A DNA stretch of 64,000 nt. Origin: Mrakia gelida (Eukaryota > Basidiomycota > Tremellomycetes > Cystofilobasidiales > Mrakiaceae). Under the pieces are notes generated by a model. It had not been told where the DNA came from. It searched no databases and worked only from the letters and a program-made list of their open reading frames with translations. Below, piece after piece: positions 35,801-44,375 of the stretch. Position numbers and translations under genes: made by a program. Location: the NCBI GenBank assembly GCA_024345305.1, contig BRON01000002.1, positions 1,240,001-1,304,000 of the forward strand, in the 5' to 3' direction. Position 1 is the first letter of the stretch. Each line of letters starts with the position of its first letter.

Positions 35801-36081
35801 CTTCCTCGAACTCACGCTGGACCTGTAGCACCGTAGAAGGGTGTAGGAGCAGGCATCTCAATCTTCATGGCAGCATTCATGCCGCTTCCCTCTTCGGGAG
35901 CTCCTCCAGGACGACCTCTGTGCTCGGCGGGAGAGGAGGTCTCTGAGATGTTGGTCGAGCTGGCTGCTGATGACTCCTTCGACGTTTCCGGAGGGGTTGA
36001 CGAGAGTCGAAGGGATTCCATTTGAGAGACAGCTTGACGAAGAGACGAGTGCTTAGCCGGGGTGAAGTCTCGGTCAGGCAT
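32897..36081 (-). CDS. 6-phosphofructo-2-kinase / fructose-2,6-bisphosphatase
   Basis: Sets the level of fructose-2,6-bisphosphate, the activator of glycolysis. The start at 36081 (MPDRDFTPAKHSSLRQAV) leads into a Ser/Pro-rich regulatory tail. The kinase domain has the Walker A motif MVGLPARGKSFLSNKLMRYLQ, then FNVGQLRR, DATNTTKERR, LFLESVCDEP and the sugar-binding RINGYLESRVAFYLMNLH. The phosphatase domain keeps its nucleophilic His: SRHGESMYNVQGKIGGD is rebuilt across the intron near 34330-34412. It also keeps DGGVCDGMTYEEIE and ENILVIGHQAIIRCL. Both activities are therefore expected, unlike some yeast isoforms lacking phosphatase. The C-terminal exon, after an intron from about 33036, ends VHDSPKQL at 32897. 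Introns carry GACGCGTC at 33241 and 34396. Confidence 0.93.
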
Positions 36082-36408
36082 CTATAGTAGACAGGAGAGG
36101 GAAAGAAAGGAAGCGAGTCAGTGGGGGAAGGGAAGGAGAGATGGGAGCGAGCTCGGGGGCGTCTAGACTGACGATGCTTGGAGCGAAAAGAGTGGGTCTT
36201 TTGCGAAGTTTTGGAGTCGAATGTGTTAGGAAATGGGTAGGTGAAGACGTGCGCTTCTGCTCAATCTGTTTTTCCGAGGTCGAGATGGTTTTGGGGCAAG
36301 AGAACGAGGACGACGAGAGTTCGCCTTTGCTCGGGAGGATTCGATGAGCTCACTTCGCCTCCTCCCTGCTGCTCTAGCCTTCAACGTGCACGACCTCGAA
36401 ATTCCGAA
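36082..36408. promoter_or_regulatory. Divergent promoter, PFK2/FBPase2 / dynactin p27
   Basis: About 327 bp between divergent starts. No recognised regulatory site and no coding sequence were found. Confidence 0.4.
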
Positions 36409-37471
36409 ATGGCTCCAATGTAAGCATCTCGTCTCTGTCTTGCTCTCAGAGTCAATGAGATAAGCAGCAGAAGTGCAGGAATTGCTCGAGTGCGAAGGGA
36501 AGACCGCGAGTCTGTCGAGCTCAAGCTGACCGCTTCCTCCTTCCCTCTCTTCCTCTTGCTTTGCTCGTCCATCTACGCTACAGCAAAGACATCCTCACCA
36601 TCTCTTCTCGAGCTGTTGTCTGTCAGGATTCTGAGCTCAAGGGAGCCATCACCATAGGCTCAGGTCGGTCTTTCTCTCCAAGATCTCGTCCTCCTCCTCC
36701 CTCCCCTCCAGGCGAGGCTGACCTCTCTTCCTCCTCTGCTCGCTTTCCAGGCACCGTCGTCCACCCAAAAGCGACCATCTTCGCCGTAGCAGGTCCCATC
36801 GTCATCGGCTCCAACTGTATTATTGAGGAAGGAGCTGTCATTGTGAATCGGTGCGTCCTCTCAATCTCGAGCTCGAGCTCACACCATGCTTCTTCGTCGC
36901 TTCAGCTCACTCACCGCTGTCGTTCGACCTTCAATCTTCGCAGTCGGAAGGAGATCATGCGTATAGGCGACCTCAACCTCTTCTCGATCCAATCAAGAGT
37001 CGAATCGCCCGTCGTAGGCAACTTCAACACCTTCCTCCCCAAATCCCAAACCGCCTCGACCGTCCGGATCTCGAACTGTTGCGTCGTAGGAGCTGGATGC
37101 GCTCTCTTACCGACGTTCTCTTCAGAAGAAGAGGAAGAAGGAACTGAGAGTAGGAGAGAGGACGAGGTGCTGGAGCCGTATACCGTGCTGTACTTGACGA
37201 GCGACGGGGAGGGAGAGGAAGGGAGAACGGTGAATCGAAGGACTTGGGATGGGAAGGGAGAGGAAGGGGAGAGGGACTTGAGGATGAAGCACGTGGAGTA
37301 TCTGAGAGAGGTGAGTTTGCAGTCTTTTTTTCTCTGGGGCTTGTCTGTAGGAGGAAGAAGCAAGGGAGAAGGGAAGAACGAGACGACGCGTTCGACGAGT
37401 CGAGCTCATCTTTTGCTTCCTTCCCTTTGTCGCAGATGCTACCCAAGGTCACTAGAATGAGAGCTGTATGA
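36409..37471 (+). CDS. DCTN6: Dynactin subunit 6 (p27), hexapeptide-repeat protein
   Basis: Pointed-end component of dynactin, the dynein activator. A tiny first exon (MAPI) is spliced to KDILTISSRAVVCQDSELKGAITIGSG. Then come GTVVHPKATIFAVAGPIVIGSNCIIEEGAVIVNR and EIMRIGDLNLFSIQSRVESPVVGNFNTF. These are left-handed beta-helix hexapeptide repeats in the order found in DCTN6 proteins (GPIVIG-NxIEE is characteristic). A charged insert (about 37120-37290) precedes the C-terminal helix (HVEYLREMLPKVTRMRAV), with TGA at 37469-37471. Dynactin 5 is the alternative, but the GPIVIG block favours subunit 6. Confidence 0.82.
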
Positions 37472-37952
37472 GGCAAGCCCGGCCTACTTTATACCCTAGC
37501 TGACTCTAGATACCCAGCTCGATCGAATACCCTTTCCTTCCCTTCCCTCTCGACTTCGACTGCCACCTCGCAACCCTCGAGCGACGGGCGTCTCCCGCGC
37601 CGTTTTAGCCAGGCATCGGATGCCTATCGGAGGTCCCCAAGCTGTGGTCTACTACACAGACTGCGTCAAGGAAGGTCGAGCGGCGGACCAAGTAGACGGC
37701 GGGGAGGACGTCGTCGCGTCGCGATCTTGAGCGTTCACAAACTAACCCACTCTCTTCTTTCTCTCCCTTCCCTCTACACTGCTAGGAGTTGACTTTTACC
37801 TACAAGCTACTTCCAGTCTTACTCCCTTCTTTCTTTCCTGTCTCCTGCTGCCGAAGCGTCGAGCAAGTCGACAAAGCAGCAGGTCACGCCACCTGCTCTG
37901 TCGCGACGTCAACTTCCTTCCCCTCTCCCGCCATCATCAACAAATCAAGAAA
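37472..37952. other. Intergenic region before the tandem triplet
   Basis: Between two + strand genes. It has no clear coding sequence. It holds an intron-like stretch in the probable 5' UTR of the next gene (CT-rich tract, CTGCTAG near 37782, TTCCAG near 37818). Confidence 0.4.
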
Positions 37953-38477
37953 ATGCCCAGAACCACTACCCTCACACTTCCTCGAGCTACTCGATCCTTC
38001 GCCGGTCTCGCCATCGGAGTCAGGCACAAGACGACCGTCGAGGCGATGAAGGAAACAGCGGAGAAGGTCAGCTCCCTCCTTCTCTTCATCCCACTTTCCA
38101 CCGTCGCCTACTGACTCAAAGGGCTATCTTCACACAATCATCATACCTTAGGTCAACAAAGAAACCGGAAAAGTCCTCGCTGACGCCCTCGGGAAGGCAG
38201 AGAAAGTCGTGAGTCGACGCGATCCTCTCTTTTTCTCGATCTACTTCCCCTTCCCTCAGCGAACGAAGATCTGGCTGAAATACGGACGCTCCTTTTTTCG
38301 TACAGACCTCAACCCTCACTGGATCCAAGATCGACAACGAGCCTCTTGATGCTGCCAAAGTCGAGGAGGGCAAACAAACCCTCCTCCGCTCCCTCGAACG
38401 AGACCTCGAAGGGAAGTGTCATCATGTCGTCGGACGGGAGCTTCGAGGTTCCTTTGGACGAGGAGATGAAGAAGTGA
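37953..38477 (+). CDS. Tandem small mitochondrial LEA-like protein, copy 1 (probable frameshift)
   Basis: The first exon (37953-38066) encodes a presequence-like start (MPRTTTLTLPRATRSFAGLA). The second (about 38155-38208) reads VNKETGKVLADALGKAEKV, and the third begins TSTLTGSKIDNEPLDAAKVEEG at 38306. Both introns sit at the same codons as in copy 2. The third exon's frame then continues without a sensible ending to 38743, inside copy 2. The neighbouring frame instead gives a well-biased C-terminus, SDGSFEVPLDEEMKK, with TGA at 38475-38477. A one-base shift between about 38360 and 38400 would join them. It may be a sequencing error or a damaged copy. Function is unknown; the repeat-rich amphipathic character resembles LEA or stress proteins. 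Confidence 0.6.
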
Positions 38478-38634
38478 AGGGGAATCTCGATCTGGATGAA
38501 GTTGTGAGAATTTTCTCGAGCTTTCTGGACGAAAGAGAGACAGGAGGTCAAACAGTTGACGTTTCCGCGTCGACCTCATCAGCTCCGCCCTCCTTCCCTC
38601 CTTCCTTCCCACAACCCACCATCTCCTCGCCACC

Positions 38635-39181
38635 ATGCTCAGATCTTCTTTCCTCTCAACTCTCCCTCGAGCTACCTCCCAAATCACTAGAGCGAGACAC
38701 ATGTCTGTGGTCGACAGCGTCAAAGACGGGCTCGACAAAGTGAGTCGTCGTCTTCCTTCAGCCCCTTTCCCTTCCATCTCTTCCAGACTGACCTTTTCTG
38801 CTCTACATCCATCACTCAGGCCAACAAGAAGACCGGAGAAGTCCTCGCAGGTACTCTTGAGAGCGCCGAGCAAGCTGTGAGTCTCCGTTTTCGACGCGTC
38901 TCGAACGTGGGAGCTGTTCGAGTTGAGCTGATCACCTCCTTCCTCCTCCTCCTTTGTCTTCCTTTCTCACTTCACAGACATCCAAGGCCACCGAGACTGT
39001 CTCCAAGGCTGCTGGACCAGTCACCTCGGATTCCACCGAAGGGTCGACCAAGGTCGCTGAGAGCGGGAAACCAGGATACGTGCGAGTCACCTACCCTGAG
39101 CCAGCTCTCGTCAACCCTGAGGAGTGGGAGGGGAGACCGATCACGGAAGCTTTCAACCGAGTTCATCCCGCTGATAAGTGA
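38635..39181 (+). CDS. Tandem small mitochondrial LEA-like protein, copy 2
   Basis: Three exons: 38635-38739, about 38820-38877, and from about 38979 to 39181. The presequence is MLRSSFLSTLPRATSQITRA, which shares LPRAT with copy 1. Then come SVVDSVKDGLDK, ANKKTGEVLAGTLESAEQA and TSKATETVSKAAGPVTSDS, a Lys/Ala/Thr/Glu amphipathic stretch of the kind seen in LEA-like proteins. The C-terminus is different and more ordered: KPGYVRVTYPEPALVNPEEW then GRPITEAFNRVHPADK. The intron positions match copies 1 and 3. The second intron carries GACGCGTC (38893-38900). It is probably a mitochondrial soluble protein; its role is unknown. Confidence 0.75.
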
Positions 39182-39499
39182 GGGAAGGGGAGCTCGAGAT
39201 TTGATGAGTTTGCTGAGCGAGGTGAGGAAAGAAAGACGCGTCGCGATCGATCAAGTCGAAGTCAACAACGTTTGCTGCGAAAACTTCTCGTCTCATTCTC
39301 GCAGTGCCTGAACTCGAGATTTCTGAAAAGGCTCTTCGGAGCAAGAGACTCGAGTCGTCTGCCTTGACAACGGAAAATCTTCCCGAAACGCGCTTGATGA
39401 CGGAGGGGGCTTGATCCACGTCGAACCGAAGCCGACGACCTGACCTCCTCCCTCTCCCTCCAGCTCCCTCTCCTTCCCTCCAACTCTCACCCACTCCCC
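39182..39499. other. Intergenic region within the tandem triplet
   Basis: A 318-bp spacer between copies 2 and 3, with GACGCGTC at 39235-39242 and a CT-rich tract just before the copy 3 start. No gene is seen. Confidence 0.4.
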
Positions 39500-40055
39500 A
39501 TGTACCGAACTTTCAAACCCACCATCATCTTACGAGGAGCTCGACCCTTCTCCATCTCTCGAATCAGACTCGTGGAGGACACCGGGAAAGGGGAGGGATG
39601 GAAAGACGCAACGAGAAGGGTGAGTGATGAGCTCGAGCTCGTTTCCCTTCCTTCTTTCCTTCCCTCCTTCTCTTTCCTCCCCCAAACCAAAGGCTCATTC
39701 GGATCCTCTTCCTCTTACTCAGATCAACAAGCTCACAGGAGTCAGCAACCCAGATTCTCCAGGAAAGCTGGCGAACTCTCTCGTTAGTCCAACCTCCGAG
39801 CCCTCCTCCTTGATCGACTCCCGCACTTCGACGTTGTTGCTTCTCGAGCATCTTCGCTGACATCGAATATCTTTTCCCGTTCCTTCGCTTCAGGTCGAGG
39901 GAATCCACGAAGGAATCAATCCTGTAGGCGTGGACGACGCAACGAAGGAAAACATCCTCTTTCAATCCGGGGGCAAGGTCGAGCCTCCTGCCGAGTCTGA
40001 GCCCGAGTCGCTCTTCGATGAGAAGGGGAAGATTATCGAGAAGAAGAAGGAGTAG
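39500..40055 (+). CDS. Tandem small mitochondrial protein, copy 3 (divergent)
   Basis: Three exons. The presequence (MYRTFKPTIILRGARPFSIS) is rich in Arg and hydrophobic residues with no acids. EGWKDATRR is spliced to INKLTGVSNPDSPGKLANSL, then to VEGIHEGINPVGVDDATKEN and a charged C-terminus ending IIEKKKE (TAG 40053-40055). The first intron falls between R-R and I-N-K-x-T-G, the same place as in copies 1 and 2 (K-V-N-K and K-A-N-K). The second falls about 20 codons later, also as in the other copies. Sequence similarity outside those points is weak, so common origin is inferred mainly from gene structure and position. Confidence 0.72.
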
Positions 40056-40171
40056 GGGTACAAGTACGTCTCGTGATACATGAGCTCGTGTCGCAAAGTC
40101 CTTTCGATTCCAGTGGAGCTCGCGAGAAGGAGGGCAAGGACGCGTCGAGCGACAAGAAATTACCGTTGAAT

Positions 40172-43100
40172 CTAGTCCCAATGGAGTAACAGACCGAAGA
40201 GAAGAGGTAGACTGGCTAGGGAGAGGAGAGAGATGTTGAAAAAGAGGGTGCTGGGAGAACTTCCCGGCTGTGAGAAGGAGGTGAAAGACGGTGAGGAAGG
40301 GAAAAATCGAATCGTCAGTTCAGTTTCGTCGAGGAGAGATGGTCGAGGGCGGACGGGCGAGGGGGGAAGGAGATCTACTAACCACGCTTTTGGATCCACC
40401 TCGTTGAGATAAGAGAGAGGCTCGAATGGCGGTGAAGACCGAGGTCGAGCGACGAAGGGAGCTGAGGGAAACAAAGAGCAAGGACGAAGTCAGCTCGACG
40501 CCTCGAAAACCAGTCGAGGGTGCCTACTCACGAGGACGAGGAACCAGTAGTCGTCGAGTTATCGGAGGAGCCTGATCCTGTATCCGAGCCGTCGCCCGAG
40601 CTGGTGGTGACTTGAGGGGCGGCGGCGGTGAAGGGAGCGACGGGAGCTTCGACTCGAAGCGAATCGTACCAGAGACCCATGGCGTAGTTCGCTCCTCCAC
40701 AGGTCTGACTCGCGTTGGCCACGCACGGAAGAGCGCTGAAGGAGGAAGGAGAGTATCAATCAGTCAGAGAGAGTCCAGAGAGTCGCGACGAAGGAGAGGC
40801 GTCGACTCACCAAGACGAAGCGTTCAAAACTGTTCCGAATCCCTCGCCAGTGACGATGTTCTCGCTGCAGAAGCATCTGTGGAAGAGTTGAAAGTCATCA
40901 GAGTTGTCTTTATCGAGGAGTGCAAGGGAGAGTAGCTCACTGAGTGCCGTCTGAGAGAGAAGCAGAAAAGACGCGTCGAAAGTCAGCCCAGCTTCGTCCC
41001 CCTTGTTCTCTCCTCCGCTCCAACAGCAGTAGCCGGAAATATACTCACTCTCCATTCCGGCGTAGATGTAGTTCAGCGAAGTGCAGCGGTTGGTGCAGTA
41101 GGACACCGAGTTGATCCTCGACTGCTGGATGTAGTTTCCGACGAGAACTCGCGTGTTGTTCGCGTCTTGAAGGCAGTACTTCGAGTCCTTCCAGGCGGAA
41201 GAGGCGGCGAGAGGAAGAGTGGAAGCAGTGCAGGTTCCTCCAGCAACGAAGGCGGGTTCGGGAGCGGTTCCAGTGTTGGTGGTGTTGTCTGAGGGCGAAA
41301 GCGTCGTCGAAAGCACAAGGTCAGCCAAGGCGAGCGGGCAGGATGCGAGAATCTCGATCTCGCGACTGCAAGACTCACCAGCGAGGTAGCAGAGAAGGTC
41401 TGCAGAACGAGAGAGAAGACGAAGGCGAAGAGCAAAGGAGGATATCCGTCAGCTTTGCGTCGTTGATCTTGACCAGGAAGCGAAAGGAACTCACACTGAA
41501 GCGTTCCCTCTGTGAGCGAGATAGAGGTCGAGAACAAGGTCAGTCACGATCGAACGAGACGATAACACAGACAGGTGAAGGTGATACTCACGAGTCCAGC
41601 AGTTGGCGTCGTCTCCCAAAGTCACGTTCGCCGTCTTGAAAGGATCGATGATCGCGAAAGTCGGTTCGACGGTTCCTCCCAATCCGTGACAGTTGACTCC
41701 CTTGACTGCGAACGGAATCGAGAACGAGCGAGAACGAGGTTCAGTCTCTCGAGAGAAAGAGCCAACGAGCAGATCTAAAACGAGTGAGAACGACGGTGGA
41801 CGAACCTCCTTTGAACCTCGCCGAATCGAGGGCGACGTTGTCGTACGCCGCCCAGTCCTTCACTCCAGCGATGGAGAGACCGAAGGACATCCGGGTTCCA
41901 CCGAACGTGTTCTCGTAGACCTTGGCCCCGTAGTTTCGAAGGGTCGTCGAATCTCCCCAGTTCGCAGCTCCTTGGGCGATCCCAATCTTAATGTGTGCTC
42001 CGTCGGCGAGAATGGTGTTGTTGTAGACGAGAGTACCTGAGAAGTGTGGAGAGATGGATATCAGCTACGGGTACGAGAGGTTCTCATCTGCGTCTCGGTT
42101 GGCGAGAAGGAGCTTACCAGTGTCTGAGACGCGTCGAGTCGAAAGGAGAAGAACAGTCAGTCGACGAAAGTCGGAGAGGAACAGACGCCGTAATGGAGAC
42201 TCACAGGATCCAGAGTAGGGAGAGAAATCGACCATGTTGATACCTCCGAGCATGACGGTCTGAGAGGAGGAAGAGAGGGAAAGCTCGAGTCAGCTCTGCT
42301 CGACGCGTCGCGGTTCTCCTTCTTCTTTCACTCACGTTGATCGCAGTGATGGTGTTGTTCGAGACGATAGAACCAGGAGCTTGGAAAATGACGATGGCTC
42401 CATCCGAGACGTCTGACAGAAAGAAACACGGGAGTGAGCGTCGTGAGATGGAGCTTGACGCAAAGTGGACGAGGGAGGAGGGAGAGCGAAGACGAACCAA
42501 AGATTTCGTTGTTCTGCACGAACGAAGTCTTGCAGGCGAGCGAGATTCCGTCGGCGATGGGGCCCACACTGTACGAGTCTCCTGCTGGTCCGATGATGTT
42601 GTTCGAGATCACGGCTGTCGATAAACGAGACAAAACAGTGAGCACGAGGATGAGGAGGGAGCGAGGACGAGGACGAGATTCGAAGCTCACCGCCAGAGCA
42701 AACTCCTTCGATGATATGAATTGAGGACCAGCCTCGAGTGTTTGATATCTTGTTGTTGGTAATCGTGTGGTTCTTGCACGTCCCTCCTGTGAAATCGAGA
42801 GAGCGAGCGTCAGTTCGAGCTCACGTCCGATTCGAAAGAGGGTTGAGGGGTGAGAACGAACCCATCTCCAGAAGCCCTCCTCCGTCTGTCATTGGTCCCA
42901 ACTCGAGCCGGCCACCATCAATAACGAGCGAATCTACGAGGAGGTTGTTGCAGCTGCGAGAACGAAAGCGAATAGAAGCGATCAGTTTCTGAACAAAGGG
43001 GGAGGACGACGCGAAGAGGGAGGAAGGTCGAGCTCAGCTCGACGCAAGGTGAACTCACTTGATGCAGCCGTTGGCTTGGATAGCAGTAGCGATCTTCGAG

Positions 43101-43612
43101 TTCGTTACGACCAACTTGGCTCTCTGATCCCAAGGTATCGAGCTTCCTCCCTCGGTCTGCAGTCCCTGTCCGGTAGCGGCGAAGAGAATCGTCGCAGTGA
43201 CGTTGAAGACGGATCCTGGACAAAGGAGCAAGACGGAGTTCGCTCCTCTTGTTGCGAAGTACTGGTTGAACTGAGCGATGGTCGTTCCGTTCCCTACGCA
43301 CCCAGCTCTCTTGGTAAGCTCCGACTCGGTCAGCGAGGTCGAGAAGTTGGCGTAGGCGGCGATGAGCTTCTCGAGACCTCCTGCGACCGGTTCTGGAGTT
43401 GGACGAGGCGAGGCGGGAGACTCCCAGACGGTGATGTCGTCGTCTCGAGGTTGAACGACTCTTTTGATGTGGTTGGGAAGCGATCCATGAGGAGGGTGGG
43501 AGAGAGCCAAGGAGGAGGTAGCGGTGAAGGAGAGGAAGAGGAAAGTCGCGAGGAGGAGGAAGGGAAGGGATGAAAGGGAGGAGGGTCGAGCTCGCGAGGA
43601 GAGGTCCGCCAT
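40172..43612 (-). CDS. Secreted beta-helix plus WSC-domain cell-surface protein, GPI-anchored
   Basis: The start at 43612 gives an N-terminal signal/anchor (LPFLLLATFLFLSFTATSSLAL). A right-handed beta-helix follows, with repeated N-N-x-I turns: ITNNKISNT, ISNNIIGPAGDSY, VQNNEIF, VSNNTITAIN and VYNNTILADGAHI. This is the pectate-lyase/polysaccharide-lyase type of fold. After it comes a WSC domain with its cysteines (KYCLQDANNTRVLVGNYIQQ, SYCTNRC, YIYAGMENGTQCFCSENI, CALPCVANASQTCGG). A Ser/Thr/Gly linker and a hydrophobic GPI signal (NISLLSLASLPLLFGLLLHW) end at 40172. The gene is broken into very many exons, including microexons of 6 nt (42118-42123), 10 nt (40941-40950), 15 nt (41495-41509) and 21 nt (41379-41399). 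WSC domains bind wall glycans. Catalytic residues of the helix cannot be assigned. Confidence 0.8.
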
Positions 43613-44375
43613 CGGTCGTTGAGTTCGGATGGGGGTTGTGGGAGGAGCGTCGGGAGCTTCTAGAGCTAGGGAATGGGCGAGAAGATAAAACTGCTAGGGG
43701 AGAGGATGATGTGGTTGCGGAAAACCCAGCTTGTTGACCTGAATCTTTGCTGAGCTCTTCTCGAAGTTTAGATTCGAGGACCCCCCGTCCTCCCTCCTCC
43801 TTCGCGAAGCTTGTTCGAGACGTGAGACGCTGCAGTTCTCTTGGTCCGAGGCTGATTAAAAAGAAGAATGAGGAGGGAAGCAGGTTTGCGTCAGCCCTCT
43901 GGTTTGGGTGGTTCTGGTTCGAAGTTGAACGTGAAACAGGAACGAAATCGAGAGCCGAGCAGGGGCGGGAGCGACGACGCGGGTCGATCTTTGTTGCTCG
44001 CGTGCTCGTCGCGTCTTCCCGATCCTCGCTCGTCAACCCAAAGAAGCAGAGGTCGTAAGGCGAATGTAATAGAGAGTGAGCAGATCCACTACTGGTGTAT
44101 AACTAGAGCACGAGCAAGGAGGGTTGAGGGGCACTCTAAGAGGCCAGCTGAAAAAGAAAAGAAGCGAAAAAAAAAGCAGAGAGAGGAGAAGAAAGAGAGA
44201 ACGAAACAACAACGCGACTTAGATGGAACTAAATAGAGGGGGTAGACCTGGCGTATAGACTAGATCGAAAGATCAAGAGATGAGGGAAGGAAAAGAGAAC
44301 GAAGGGAGTGGGTGGGAACGAAGGCTGATTGAGATGAGAAAAGGAGAGAAGAGACGAGCGAGCGGGAGAAACAGA
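43613..44375. other. Intergenic region, upstream of the beta-helix/WSC gene
   Basis: About 760 bp between two minus-strand genes, holding the promoter of the beta-helix gene and the 3' UTR of the His-rich gene. It is GA-rich with an A-rich run near 44155-44185. No gene is supported. Confidence 0.4.

Noticed and set aside
42918..44036. 372-codon minus-strand frame upstream of and overlapping the beta-helix gene
   Set aside because: It is low-complexity Arg/Ser/Pro and runs antisense-free but out of frame with the well-supported signal-peptide exon (43055-43612).
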